From: Chrysopilus asiliformis
Taxonomy: Eukaryota > Arthropoda > Insecta > Diptera > Rhagionidae
Assembly: GCA_964034945.1 (NCBI GenBank)
Contig: OZ035961.1
Coordinates: forward strand, 59,880,084-59,944,083
Direction of reading: 5' to 3'
DNA: 64,000 nt
How positions within the stretch are numbered: the stretch's first letter is position 1; each line of letters begins with the position of its first letter. Position numbers and translations under genes: made by a program. Positions 21,401 through 34,930 of this stretch are shown in pieces. The notes under the pieces are model-generated. The model was not told the origin of the DNA. It saw nothing but the letters and a program-made list of their open reading frames with translations, and did no database searches.

Positions 21401-21952
21401 AGCCCCGCCCCCTCTCAGAAATCGATTTCCTTTCAAAATTGGAAAAAGGGGCGTGGCCGAGTTGAGCCCCGCCCCCTCTCAGAAATCGATTTCCCATCAA
21501 AATTGGAAAAAGGGGCGGGGCCGAGTTAAGCCCCGCCCCCTCAGAAATCGATTTCCCATCAAAATTGGAAAAAGGGGCGTGGCCGAGTTAAGCCCCGCCC
21601 CCTCTCAGAAATCGATTTCCCATCAAAATTGGAAAAAGGGGCGTGGCCGAGTTAAGCCCCGCCCCCTCTCAGAAATCGATTTCCCATCAAAATTGGAAAA
21701 AGGGGCGTGGCCGAGTTAAGCCCCGCTCCCTCAGAAATCGATTTCCCATCAAAATTGGAAAAAGGGGCGTGGCCGAGTTAAGCCCCGCCCCCTCTCAGAA
21801 ATCGATTTCCCATCAAAATTGGAAAAAGGGGCGTGGCCGAGTTAAGCCCCGCCCCCTCTCAGAAATCGATTTCCCATCAAAATTGGAAAAACGGCGTGGC
21901 CGAGTCAAGCCCCGCCCCCTCTCAGAAATCGATTTCCCATCAAAATTGGAAA

Positions 21953-22268
21953 AAGGGGCGTGGCCCAGTTAAGCCCCGCCCCCTCTCAGAAATCGATTTC
22001 CCATCAAATTTAGAAAAAGGGGCGTGGCCGAGTCAAGCCCCGCCCCCTCAGAAATCGATTTCCCATCAAAATTGGAAAAAGGGGCGTGGCCGAGTTAAGC
22101 CCCGCCCCCTCTCAGAAATCGATTTCCCATCAAAATTGGAAAAAGGGGCGTGGCCGAGTTAAGCCCCGCCCCCTCTCAGAAATCGATTTCCCATCAAAAT
22201 TGGAAAAAGGGGCGTGGCCGAGTTAAGCCCCGCTCCCTCAGAAATCGATTTCCCATCAAAATTGGAAA
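21953..22268 (+). repeat. 316-bp five-monomer segment present only in block A copy 2
   Basis: After the ACGGCGTGG...GTCAAG monomer, copy 1 goes directly to the 46-bp unit (9,551), while copy 2 first has five monomers (64+62+64+64+62 = 316 bp): one with GCCCAG, one with GTCAAG and the 62-bp length, two consensus-like, and one with CGCTCCCTCAG. The last differs from the adjacent downstream version (CGTTCCCTCAG at 22,657) and matches the version at 11,225 and 23,945. Exact edges are uncertain by up to one monomer. Confidence 0.75.
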
Positions 22269-23085
22269 AAGGGGCGTGGCCGAGTTAAGCCCCGCCCCAG
22301 CTCAGAAATCGAAAAAGGGGCGTGGCCGAGTTAAGCCCCGCCCCCTCTCAGAAATCGATTTCCCATCAAAATTGGAAAAAGGGGCGTGGCCCAGTTAAGC
22401 CCCGCCCCCTCTCAGAAATCGATTTCCCATCAAATTTAGAAAAAGGGGCGTGGCCGAGTCAAGCCCCGCCCCCTCAGAAATCGATTTCCCATCAAAATTG
22501 GAAAAAGGGGCGTGGCCGAGTTAAGCCCCGCCCCCTCTCAGAAATCGATTTCCCATCAAAATTGGAAAAAGGGGCGTGGCCGAGTTAAGCCCCGCCCCCT
22601 CTCAGAAATCGATTTCCCATCAAAATTGGAAAAAGGGGCGTGGCCGAGTTAAGCCCCGTTCCCTCAGAAATCGATTTCCCATCAAAATTGGAAAAAGGGG
22701 CGTGGCCGAGTTAAGCCCCGCCCCCTCTCAGAAATCGATTTCCCATCAAAATTGGAAAAAGGGGCGTGGCCGAGTTGAGCCCCGCCCCCTCTCAGAAATC
22801 GATTTCCCATCCAAATTGGAAAAAGCGGCGTGGCCGAGTTAAGCCCCGCCCCCTCTCAGAAATCGATTTCTCATCAAAATTGGAAAAAGGGGCGTGGCCG
22901 AGTTAAGCTCCGCCCCCTCTCAGAAATCGATTTCCCATCAAAATTGGAAAAAGGGGCGTGGCCGAGTTAAGTCCCGCCCCCTCTCAGAAAGCCGAGTTAA
23001 GTCCCGCCCCCTCTCAGAAATCGATTTCCCATCAAAATTGGAAAAAAGGGCGTGGCCGAGTTAAGCCCCGCCCCCTCTCAGAAAT

Positions 23086-23128
23086 CTCGGCCACGCCCCT
23101 TTTTCCACGGAAAAAGGGCGTGGCCGAG
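23086..23128. repeat. Inverted micro-segment forming a fold-back hairpin, copy 2
   Basis: Exact counterpart of 10,365-10,407 at the 12,721-bp offset. The inversion therefore predates the duplication of block A. Confidence 0.9.
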
Positions 23129-26100
23129 TCAAGCCCCGCCCCCTCAGAAATCGATTTCCCATTAAAATTGGAAAAAGGGGCGTGGCCGAGTTAAGCCCCG
23201 CCCCCTCAGAAATCGATTTCCCATTAAAATTGGAAAAAGGGGCGTGGCCGAGTTAAGCCCCGCCCCCTCTCAGAAATCGATTTCCCTTCAAAATTGGAAA
23301 AAGGGGCGTGGCCGAGTTAAGCCCCGCCCCCTCTCAGAAATCGATTTCCCATCAAAATTGGAAAAAGGGGCGTGGCCGAGTTAAGCCCCGCCCCCTCTCA
23401 GAAATCGATTTCCCATCAAAATTGGAAAAACGGCGTGGCCGAGTCAAGCCCCGCCCCCTCTCAGAAATCGATTTCCCATCAAAATTGGAAAAAGGGGCGT
23501 GGCCGAGTTAAGCCCCGCCCCCTCTCAGAAATCGATTTCCCATCAAAATTGGAAAAAGGGGCGTGGCCGAGTTAAGCCCCGCCCCAGCTCAGAAATCGAA
23601 AAAGGGGCGTGGCCGAGTTAAGCCCCGCCCCCTCTAAGAAATCGATTTCCCATCAAAATTGGAAAAAGGGGCGTGGCCCAGTTAAGCCCCGCCCCCTCTC
23701 AGAAATCGATTTCCCATCAAATTTAGAAAAAGGGGCGTGGCCGAGTCAAGCCCCGCCCCCTCAGAAATCGATTTCCCATCAAAATTGGAAAAAGGGGCGT
23801 GGCCGAGTTAAGCCCCGCCCCCTCTCAGAAATCGATTTCCCATCAAAATTGGAAAAAGGGGCGTGGCCGAGTTAAGCCCCGCCCCCTCTCAGAAATCGAT
23901 TTCCCATCAAAATTGGAAAAAGGGGCGTGGCCGAGTTAAGCCCCGCTCCCTCAGAAATCGATTTCCCATCAAAATTGGAAAAAGGGGCGTGGCCGAGTTA
24001 AGCCCCGCCCCCTCTCAGAAATCGATTTCCCATCAAAATTGGAAAAAGGGGCGTGGCCGAGTTGAGCCCCGCCCCCTCTCAGAAATCGATTTCCCATCCA
24101 AATTGGAAAAAGGGGCGTGGCCGAGTTAAGCCCCGCCCCCTCTCAGAAATCGATTTCTCATCAAAATTGGAAAAAGGGGCGTGGCCGAGTTAAGCTCCGC
24201 CCCCTCTCAGAAATCGATTTCCCATCAAAATTGGAAAAAGGGGCGTGGCCGAGTTAAGTCCCGCCCCCTCTCAGAAAGCCGAGTTAAGTCCCGCCCCCTC
24301 TCAGAAATCGATTTCCCATCAAAATTGGAAAAAAGGGCGTGGCCGAGTTAAGCCCCGCCCCCTCTCAGAAATCGATTTCCCATCAAAATTGGAAAAAGGG
24401 GCGTGGCCGAGTTAAGCCCCGCCCCCTCTCAGAAATCGATTTCCCATCAAAATTGGAAAAAGGGGCGTGGCCGAGTTAAGCCCCGCCCCCTCTCAGAAAT
24501 CGATTTCCCATCAAAATTGGAAAAAGGGGCGTGGCCGAGTTAAGCCCCGCCCCCTCTCAGAAATCGATTTCCCATCAAAATTGGAAAAAGGGGCGTGGCC
24601 GAGTTGAGCCCCGCCCCCTCTCAGAAATCGATTTCCCATCAAAATTGGAAAAAGGGGCGTGGTCGAGTTAAGCCCCGCCCCCTCTCAGAAATCGATTTCC
24701 CATCAAAATTGGAAAATGGGGCGTGGCCGATTTAAGCCCCGCCCCCTCTCAGAAATCGATTTTGCATCAAAATTGGAAAAAGGGGCGTGGCCGAGTTAAG
24801 CCACGCCCCCTCTCAGAAATCGATCTCCCATCAAAATTGGAAAAAGGGGCGTGGCCGAGTTAAGCCCCGCTCCCTCAGAAATCGATTTCCCATCAAAATT
24901 GGAAAAAGGGGCGTTGCCGAGTTAAGCCCCGCCCTCTCTCAGAAATCGATTTCCCATCAAAATTGGAGGAAGGGGCGTGGCCGATTTAAGCCCCGCCCCC
25001 TCTCAGAAATCGATTTCCCATCAAAATTGGAAAAAGGGGCGTGGCCGAGTTAAGCCCCGCCCCCTCTCAGAAATCGATTTCCCATCAAAATTGGAAAAAG
25101 GGGCGTGGCCGAGTCAAGCCCAGCCCCCTCTCAGAAATCGATTTCCCATCAAAATTGGAAAAAGGGGCGTGGCCGAGTTAAGCCCCGCTCCCTCAGAAAT
25201 CGATTTCCCATCAAAATTGGAAAAAGGGGCGTGGCCGAGTTAAGCCCCGCCCCCTCTCAGAAATCGATTTCCCATCAAAATTGGAAAAAGGGGCGTGGCC
25301 GAGTTGAGCCCCGCCCCCTCTCAGAAATCGATTTCCCATCAAAATTGGAAAAAGGGGCGTGGCCGAGTTAAGCCCCGCCCCCTCTCAGAAATCGATTTCT
25401 CATCAAAATTGGAAAAAGGGGCGTGGCCGAGTTAAGCTCCGCCCCCTCTCAGAAATCGATTTCCCATCAAAATTGGAAAAAGGGGCGTGGCCGAGTTAAG
25501 TCCCGCCCCCTCTCAGAAAGCCGAGTTAAGTCCCGCCCCCTCTCAGAAATCGATTTCCCATCAAAATTGGAAAAAAGGGCGTGGCCGAGTTAAGCCCCGC
25601 CCCCTCTCAGAAATCGATTTCCCATCAAAATTGGAAAAAGGGGCGTGGCCGAGTTAAGCCCCGCCCCCTCTCAGAAATCGATTTCCCATCAAAATTGGAA
25701 AAAGGGGCGTGGCCGAGTTAAGCCCCGCCCCCTCTCAGAAATCGATTTCCCATCAAAATTGGAAAAAGGGGCGTGGCCGAGTTAAGCCCCGCCCCCTCTC
25801 AGAAATCGATTTCCCATCAAAATTGGAAAAAGGGGCGTGGCCGAGTTAAGCCCCGCCCCCTCTCAGAAATCGATTTCCCATCAAAATTGGAAAATGGGGC
25901 GTGGCCGAGTTGAGCCCCGCCCCCTCTCAGAAATCGATTTCCCATCAAAATTGGAAAAAGGGGCGTGGCCGAGTTAAGCCCCGCCCCCTCTCAGAAATCG
26001 ATTTCTCATCAAAATTGGAAAAAGGGGCGTGGCCGAGTTAAGCTCCGCCCCCTCTCAGAAATCGATTTCCCATCAAAATTGGAAAAAGGGGCGTGGCCGA

Positions 26101-26868
26101 GTTAAGTCCCGCCTCCTCTCAGAAAGCCGAGTTAAGTCCCGCCCCCTCTCAGAAATCGATTTCCCATCAAAATTGGAAAAAAGGGCGTGGCCGAGTTAAG
26201 CCCCGCCCCCTCTCAGAAATCGATTTCCCATCAAAATTGGAAAAAGGGGCGTGGCCGAGTTAAGCCCCGCCCCCTCTCAGAAATCGATTTCCCATCAAAA
26301 TTGGAAAAAGGGGCGTGGCCGAGTTAATCCCCGCCCCCTCTCAGAAATCGATTTCCCATCAAAATTGGAAAAAGGGGCGTGGCCGAGTTAAGCCCCGCCC
26401 CCTCTCAGAAATCGATTTCCCATCAAAATTGGAAAAAGGGGCGTGGCCGAGTTAAGCCCCGCCCCCTCTCAGAAATCGATTTCCCATCAAAATTGGAAAA
26501 TGGGGCGTGGCCGATTTAAGCCCCGCCCCCTCTCAGAAATCGATTTCCCATCAAAATTGGAAAAAGGGGCGTGGCCGAGTTAAGCCACGCCCCCTCTCAG
26601 AAATCGATCTCCCATCAAAATTGGAAAAAGGGGCGTGGCCGAGTTAAGCCCCGCTCCCTCAGAAATCGATTTCCCATCAAAATTGGAAAAAGGGGCGTTG
26701 CCGAGTTAAGCCCCGCCCCCTCTCAGAAATCGATTTCCCATCAAAATTGGAGGAAGGGGCGTGGCCGATTTAAGCCCCGCCCCCTCTCAGAAATCGATTT
26801 CCCATCAAAATTGGAAAAAGGGGCGTCGCCGAGTTAAGCCCCGCCCCCTCTCAGAAATCGATTTCCCA

Positions 26869-28404
26869 TCAAAATTGGAAAAAGGGGCGTGGCCGAGTCA
26901 AGCCCAGCCCCCTCTCAGAAATCGATTTCCCATCAAAATTGGAAAAAGGGGCGTGGCCGAGTTAAGCCCCACCCCCTCTCAGAAATCGATTTCCCATCAA
27001 AATTGGAAAAAGGGGCGTGGCCGAGTTAAGCCCCGCCCCCTCTCAGAAATCAATTTCCCATCAAAATTGGAAAAAGGGGCGTGGTCGAGTTAAGCCCCGC
27101 CCCCTCTCAGAAATCGATTTCCCATCAAAATTGGAAAAAGGGGCGTGGCCGAGTTGAGTCCCGCCCCCTCTCAGAAATCGATTTCCCATCAAAATTGGAA
27201 AAAGGGGCGTGGCCTAGTTAAGCCCCCCCCTTCTCAGAAATCGATTTCCCATCAAAATTGGAAAAAGGGGCGTGGCCGAGTTAAGCCCCGCTCTCTCTCA
27301 GAAATCGATTTCCCATCAAAATTGGAAAAAAAGGCGTGGCCGAGTTAAGCCCCGCCCCCTCTCAGAAATCGATTTCCCATCAAAATTGGAAAAAGGGGCG
27401 TGGCCGAGTTAAGCCCCGCCCCCTCTCAGAAATCGATTTCCCATCAAAATTGGAAAAAGGGGCGTGGCCGAGTGAAGCCCCGCCCCCTCTCAGAAATCGA
27501 TCTCCCATCAAAATTGGAAAAAGGGGCGTGGCCGAGTAAAGTCCCGCCCCCTTTCAGAAATCGATTTCCCATCAAAATTGGAAAAAGGGGCGTGGCCGAG
27601 TTAAGCTCCGCCCCATCTCAGAAATCGAAAAAGGGGCGTGGCCGAGTTAAGCCCCGCCCCCTCTCAGAAATCGATTTCCCATCAAAATTGGAAAAAGGGG
27701 CGTGACCGTGTTAAGTCCCGCCCCCTCTCAGAAATCGATTTCCCATCAAAATTGGAAAAAGGGGCGTGGCCGAGTTAAGCCCCGCCCCCTCTCAGAAATC
27801 GATTTCCCATCAAAATTGGAAAAAGGGGCGTGGCCGAGTTAAGCCCCGCCCCCTCTCAGAAATCGATTTCCCATCAAAATTGGAAAAAGGGGCGTGGCCG
27901 AGTTAAGCCCCGCTCCCTCAGAAATCGATTTCCCATCAAAATTGGAAAAAGGGGCGTGGCCGAGTTAAGCCCCGCCCCTCTCAGAAAACGATTTCCCATC
28001 AAAATTGGAAACAGGGGCGTGGCCGAGTTGAGCCCCGCCCCCTCTCAGAAATCGATTTCCCATCAAAATTGGAAAAAGGGGCGTGGCCGAGTTAAGCCCC
28101 GCCCCCTCTCAGAAATCGATTTCCCATCAAAATTGGAAAAAGAGGCGTGGCCGAGTTAAGCCACGCCCCCTCTCAGAAATCGATCTCCCATCAAAATTGG
28201 AAAAAGGGGCGTGGCCAAGTTAAGTCCCGCCCCCTCTCAGAAATCGATTTCCCATCAAAATTGGAAAAAGGGGCGTGGCCGAGTTAAGCCCCGCCCCATC
28301 TCAGAAATCGATTTCCCATCAAAATTGGAGGAAGGGGCGTGGCCGCGTTAAGCCCCGCCCCCTCTCAGAAATCGATTTCCCATCAAAATTGGAAAAAAGG
28401 GCGT
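26869..28404 (+). repeat. Mosaic segment between blocks A and B
   Basis: Ordinary monomers in mixed order. Positions 27,150-27,705 match 1-557, and about 27,830-28,250 match about 5,610-6,030, sharing the AGAAAACGAT monomer (5,764 and 27,986). No gene or foreign sequence is present. Confidence 0.75.
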
Positions 28405-31400
28405 GGCCGAGTTAAGCCCCGCCCCCTCTCAGAAATCGATTTCCCATCAAAATTGGAAAAAGGGGCGTGGCCGAGTCAAGCCCAGCCCCCTCTCAGAAAT
28501 CGATTTCCCATCAAAATTGGAAAAAGGGGCGTGGTCGAGTTAAGCCCCGCCCCCTCTCAGAAATCGATTTCCCATCAAAATTGGAAAAAGGGGCGTGGCC
28601 GAGTTAAGCCCCGCCCCCTCTCAGAAATCGATTTCCCATCAAAATTGGAAAAATGGGCGTGGCCGAGTCAAGCCCCGCCCCCTCTCAGAAATCGATTTCC
28701 CATCAAAATTGGAAAAAAGGGGCGTGGTCGAGTTAAGCCCCGCCCCCTCTCAGAAATCGATTTCCCATCAAAATTGGAAAAAGGGGCGTGGCCGAGTTAA
28801 GCCCCGCCCCCTCTCAGAAATCGATTTCCCATCAAAATTGGAAAAAGGGGCGTGGCCTAGTTAAGCCCCGCCCCTTCTCAGAAATCGATTTCCCATCAAA
28901 ATTGGAAAAAGGGGCGTGGCCGAGTTAAGCCCCGCTCCCTCTCAGAAATCGATTTCCCATCAAAATTGGAAAAAAAGGCGTGGCCGAGTTAAGCCCCGCC
29001 CCCTCTCAGAAATCGATTTCCCATCAAAATTGGAAAAAGGGGCGTGGCCGAGTAAAGTCCCGCCCCCTCTCAGAAATCGATTTCCCATCAAAATTGGAAA
29101 AAGGGGCGTGGCCGAGTTAAGCCCCGCCCCCTCTCAGAAATCGATTTCCCACCAAAATTGGAAAAAGGGGCGTGGCCGAGTTAAGCCCCGCCCCCTCTCA
29201 GAAATCGATTTCCCATCAAAATTGGAGGAAGGGGCGTGGCCGATTTAAGCCCCGCCCCCTCTCAGAAATCGATTTCCCACCAAAATTGGAAAAAGGGGCG
29301 TGGCCGAGTTAAGCCCCGCCCCCTCTCAGAAATCGATTTCCCACCAAAATTGGAAAAAGGGGCGTGGCCGATTAAAGTCCCGCCCCCTCTCAGGAAAATC
29401 GATTTCCCATCAAAATTGGAAAAAGGGGCGTGGCCGAGTTAAGCCCCGCCCCCTCTCAGAAATCGATTTCCCATTAAAATTGGAAAAAGGGGCGTGGCCG
29501 AGTTAAGCCCCGCCCCCTCTCAGAAATCGATTTCCCATCAAAATTGGAAAAAGGGGCGTGGCCGAGTTAAGCCCCGCCCCCTCTCAGAAATCGATTTCCC
29601 ACCAAAATTGGAAAAAGGGGCGTGGCCGAGTTAAGCCCAGCCCCCTCTCAAAAATCGATTTCCCATCAAAATTGGAAAAAGGGGCGTGGCCGAGTGAAGC
29701 CCCGCCCCCTCTCAGAAATCGATTTCCCATCAAAATTGGAAAAAGGGGCGTGGCCGAGTAAAGTCCCGCCCCCTCTCAGAAATCGATTTCCCATCAAAAT
29801 TGGAAAAAGGGGCGTGGCCAAGTTAAGTCCCGCCCCCTCTCAGAAATCGATTTCCCATCAAAATTGGAAAAAGGGGCGTGGCCGAGTTAAGCCCCGCCCC
29901 CTCTCAGAAATCGATTTCCCTTCAAAATTGGAAAAAGGGGCGTGGCCGAGTTAAGCCCCGCCCCCTCTCAGAAATCGATTTCCCATCAAAATTGGAAAAA
30001 GGGGCGTGGCCGAGTTAAGCCCCGCCCCCTCTCAGAAAACGATTTCCCATCAAAATTGGAAAAAGGGGCGTGGCCGAGTTAAGCCCCGCCCCTTCTCAGA
30101 AATCGATTTCCCATTAAAATTGGAAAAAGGGGCGTGGCCGAGTTAAGCCCCGCCCCCTCTCAGAAATCAATTTCCCATCAAAATTGGAAAAAGGGGCGTG
30201 GTCGAGTTAAGCCCCGCCCCCTCTCAGAAATCGATTTCCCATCAAAATTGGAAAAAGGGGCGTGGCCGAGTTAAGCCCCGCCCCCTCTCAGAAATCGATT
30301 TCCCATCAAAATTGGAAAAAGTGGCGTGGCCGAGTTAAGCCCGCCCCTTCTCAGAAATCGATTTCCCATCAAAATTGGAAAAAGGGGCGTGGCCGAGTTA
30401 AGCCCCGCTCCCTCTCAGAAATCGATTTCCCATCAAAATTGGAAAAAAAGGCGTGGCCGAGTTAAGCCCCGCCCCCTCTCAGAAATCGATTTCCCATCAA
30501 AATTGGAAAAAGGGGCGTGGCCGAGTTAAGCCCCGCCCCCTCTCAGAAATCGATTTCCCATCAAAATTGGAAAAAGGGGCGTGGCCGAGTGAAGCCCCGC
30601 CCCCTCTCAGAAATCGATCTCCCATCAAAATTGGAAAAAGGGGCGTGGCCGAGTAAAGTCCCGCCCCCTCTCAGAAATCGATTTCCCATCAAAATTGGAA
30701 AAAGGGGCGTGGCCGAGTTAAGCCCCGCCCCCTCTCAGAAATCGATTTCCCATCAAAATTGGAAAAAGGGGCGTGGCCGAATCAAGCCCCGCCCCCTCTT
30801 AGAAAACGATTTCCCATCAAAATTGGAAAAAGGGGCGTGGCCGAGTTAAGCCCTGCCCCCTCTCAGAAATCGATTTCCCATCAAAATTGGAAAAAGTAGC
30901 GTGGCCTAGTTAAGCCCCGCCCCTTCTCAGAAATCGATTTCCCATCAAAATTGGAAAAAGGGGCGTGGCCGAGTGAAGCCCCGCCCCCTCTCAGAAATCG
31001 ATCTCCCATCAAAATTGGAAAAAGGGGCGTGGCCGAGTAAAGTCCCGCCCCCTCTCAGAAATCGATTTCCCATCAAAATTGGAAAAAGGGGCGTGGCCGA
31101 GTTAAGCCCCGCCCCCTCTCAGAAATCGATTTCCCATCAAAATTGGAAAAAGGGGCGTGGCCGAGTGAAGCCCCGCCCCCTCTCAGAAATCGATTTCCCA
31201 TCAAAATTGGAAAAAGGGGCGTGGCCGAGTTAAGCCCCGCCCCCTCTCAGAAATCGATTTCCCATCAAACTTGGAAAAAGGGGCGTGGCCGAGTTAAGCC
31301 CCGCCCCCTCTCAGAAATCGATTTCCCATCAAAATTGGAAAAAGGGGCGTGGCCGAGTTAAGCCCCGCCCCCTCTCAGAAATCGATTTCCCATCAAAATT

Positions 31401-34400
31401 GGAAAAAGGGGCGTGGCCGAGTTAAGCCCCGCCCCCTCTCAGAAATCGATTTCCCATCAAAATTGGAAAAAGGGGCGTGGTCGAGTTAAGCCCCGCTCCC
31501 TCTCAGAAATCCATTTCCCATCAAAATTGGAAAAAGGGGCGTGGCCGAGTTAAGCCCCGCCCCCTCTCAGAAATCGATTTCCCATCAAAATTGGAAAAAG
31601 GGGCGTGGCCGAGTTAAGCCCCGCCCCCTCTCAGAAATCGATTTCTCATCAAAATTGGAAAAAGGGGCGTGGCCGAGTTAAGCTCCGCCCCCTCTCAGAA
31701 ATCGATTTCCCATCAAAATTGGAAAAAGGGGCGTGGCCGAGTTAAGCCCCGCCCCCTCTCAGAAATCGATTTCCCATCAAAATTGGAAAAAGGGGCGTGG
31801 CCGAGTTAAGCCCCGCCCCCTCTCAGAAATCGATTTCCCATCAAAATTGGAAAATGGGGCGTGGCCGAGTTGAGCCCCGCCCCCTCTCAGAAATCGATTT
31901 CCCATCAAAATTGGAAAAAGGGGCGTGGCCGAGTTAAGCCCCGCCCCCTCTCAGAAATCGATTTCTCATCAAAATTGGAAAAAGGGGCGTGGCCGAGTTA
32001 AGCTCCGCCCCCTCTCAGAAATCGATTTCCCATCAAAATTGGAAAAAGGGGCGTGGCCGAGTTAAGTCCCGCCTCCTCTCAGAAAGCCGAGTTAAGTCCC
32101 GCCCCCTCTCAGAAATCGATTTCCCATCAAAATTGGAAAAAAGGGCGTGGCCGAGTTAAGCCCCGCCCCCTCTCAGAAATCGATTTCCCATCAAAATTGG
32201 AAAAAGGGGCGTGGCCGAGTTAAGCCCCGCCCCCTCTCAGAAATCGATTTCCCATCAAAATTGGAAAAAGGGGCGTGACCCAGTTAAGCCCCGCCCCCTC
32301 TCAGAAATCGATTTCCCATCAAAATTGGAAAAAGGGGCGTGGTCGAGTTAAGCCCCGCCCCCTCTCAGAAATCGATTTCCCATCAAAATTTGAAAAAGGG
32401 GCGTGGCCGAGTTAAGCCCCGCCCCCTCTCAGAAATCGATTTCCCATCAAAATTGGAAAAAGGGGCGTGGCCGAGTTAAGCCCCGCCCCCTCTCAGAAAT
32501 CGATTTCCCATCAAAATTGGAAAAAGGGCGTGGCCGAGTCAAGCCCCGCCCCCTCAGAAATCGATTTCCCATTAAAATTGGAAAAAGGGGCGTGGCCGAG
32601 TAAAGCCCCGCCCCCTCAGAAATCGATTTCCCATTAAAATTGGAAAAAGGGGCGTGGCCGAGTTAAGCCCCGCCCCCTCTCAGAAATCGATTTCCCTTCA
32701 AAATTGGAAAAAGGGGCGTGGCCGAGTTAAGCCCCGCCCCCTCTCAGAAATCGATTTCCCATCAAAATTGGAAAAAGGGGCGTGGCCGAGTTAAGCCCCG
32801 CCCCCTCTCAGAAATCGATTTCCCATCAAAATTGGAAAAAGGGCGTGGCCGTGTCAAGCCCCGCCCCCTCTCAGAAATCGATTTCCCATCAAAATTGGAA
32901 AAAGGGGCGTGGCCGAGTTAAGCCCCGCCCCCTCTCAGAAATCGATTTCCCATCAAAATTGGAAAAAGGGGCGTGGCCGAGTTAAGCCCCGCCCCCTCTC
33001 AGAAATCGATTTCCCATCAAAATTGGAAAAAGGGGCGTGGCCGAGTTAAGCCCCGCCCCCTCTCAGAAATCGATTTCCCATCAAAATTGGAAAAAGGGGC
33101 GTGGCCGAGTGAAGCCCCGCCCCCTCTCAGAAATCGATTTCCCATCAAAATTGGAAAAAGGGGCGTGGCCGATTTAAGCCCCGCCCCCTCTCAGAAATCG
33201 ATTTCCCATTAAAATTTAAAAAAGGGGCGTGGCCGAGTTAAGCCCCGCCCCCTCAGAAATCGATTTCCCATTAAAATTGGAAAAAGGGGCGTGGCCGAGT
33301 TAAGCCCCGCCCCCTCTCAGAAATCGATTTCCCCTCAAAATTGGAAAAAGGGGCGTGGCCGAGTTAAGCCCCGCCCCCTCTCAGAAATCGATTTCCCATC
33401 AAAATTGGAAAAAGGGGCGTGGCCGAGTTAAGCCCCGCCCCCTCTCAGAAATCGATTTCCCATCAAAATTGGAAAAAGGGGCGTGGCCGAGTCAAGCCCC
33501 GCCCCCTCTCAGAAATCGATTTCCCATCAAAATTGGAAAAAGGGGCGTGGCCGAGTTAAGCCCCGCACTCTCTCAGAAATCGATTTCCCATAAAAATTGG
33601 AAAAAGGGCCGTGGCCGAGTTAAGCCCCGCCCCAGCTCAGAAATCGAAAAAGGGGCGTGGCCGAGTTAAGCCCCGCCCCCTCTCAGAAATCGATTTCCCA
33701 TCAAAATTGGAAAAAGGGGCGTGGCCCAGTTAAGCCCCGCCCCCTCTCAGAAATCGATTTCCCATCAAATTTAGAAAAAGGGGCGTGGCCGAGTCAAGCC
33801 CCGCCCCCTCAGAAATCGATTTCCCATCAAAATTGGAAAAAGGGGCGTGGCCGAGTTAAGCCCCGCCCCCTCTCAGAAATCGATTTCCCATCAAAATTGG
33901 AAAAAGGGGCGTGGCCGAGTTAAGCCCCGCCCCCTCTCAGAAATCGATTTCCCATCAAAATTGGAAAAAGGGGCGTGGCCGAGTTAAGCCCCGCCCCTTC
34001 TCAGAAATCGATTTCCCATCAAAATTGGAAAAAGGGGCGTGGCCGAGTGAAGCCCCGCCCCCTCTCAGAAATCGATCTCCCATCAAAATTGGAAAAAGGG
34101 GCGTGGCCGAGTAAAGTCCCGCCCCCTCTCAGAAATCGATTTCCCATCAAAATTGGAAAAAGCGGCGTGGCCGAGTTAAGCCCCGCCCCCTCTCAGAAAT
34201 CGATTTCCCATCAAAATTGGAAAAAAGGGCGTGGCCGAGTTAAGCCCCGCCCCCTCTCAGAAATCGATTTCCCATCAAATTTAGAAAAAGGGGCGTGGCC
34301 GAGTCAAGCCCCGCCCCCTCAGAAATCGATTTCCCATCAAAATTGGAAAAAGGGGCGTGGCCGATTTAAGCCCCGCCCCCTCTCAGAAATCGATTTCCCA

Positions 34401-34868
34401 TTAAAATTTAAAAAAGGGGCGTGGCCGAGTTAAGCCCCGCCCCCTCAGAAATCGATTTCCCATTAAAATTGGAAAAAGGGGCGTGGCCGAGTTAAGCCCC
34501 GCCCCCTCTCAGAAATCGATTTCCCTTCAAAATTGGAAAAAGGGGCGTGGCCGAGTTAAGCCCCGCCCCCTCTCAGAAATCGATTTCCCATCAAAATTGG
34601 AAAAAGGGGCGTGGCCGAGTTAAGCCCCGCCCCCTCTCAGAAATCGATTTCCCATCAAAATTGGAAAAAGGGCGTGGCCGAGTCAAGCCCCGCCCCCTCT
34701 CAGAAATCGATTTCCCATCAAAATTGGAAAAAGGGGCGTGGCCGAGTTAAGCCCCGCACTCTCTCAGAAATCGATTTCCCATAAAAATTGGAAAAAGGGC
34801 CGTGGCCGAGTTAAGCCCCGCCCCAGCTCAGAAATCGAAAAAGGGGCGTGGCCGAGTTAAGCCCCGCC
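28405..34868 (+). repeat. Higher-order block B, copy 1
   Basis: The segment matches 37,330-43,985 at an offset of 8,925 bp, rising to 9,117 bp past about 34,520 because of a 192-bp gain in copy 2. Shared markers include the TCAAGCCCAGCC monomer (28,476/37,401), the AGGAAAATCG monomer, the AATCAAG...CTTAGAAAACG monomer (30,781/39,706), the GTAGCG monomer (30,897/39,822) and the truncated 30-bp unit (32,085/41,010). Differences found include C29602 versus T38527 and T33998 versus C42923. Confidence 0.85.
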
Positions 34869-34930
34869 CCCTCTCAGAAATCGATTTCCCATCAAAATTG
34901 GAAAAAGGGGCGTGGCCCAGTTAAGCCCCG

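Larger units (their letters stand above)
15441..26868 (+). repeat. 11-kb higher-order block A, copy 2
   Basis: Second copy of 3,036-14,147, longer by 316 bp. It contains all the markers of copy 1, including the fold-back (23,086), the four 190-bp trimers (21,073-21,832) and four of the truncated 30-bp units. Similarity ends near 26,868, where copy 1 has CATTAAAATT and copy 2 CATCAAAATT before the two go on to different monomers. Confidence 0.85.
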
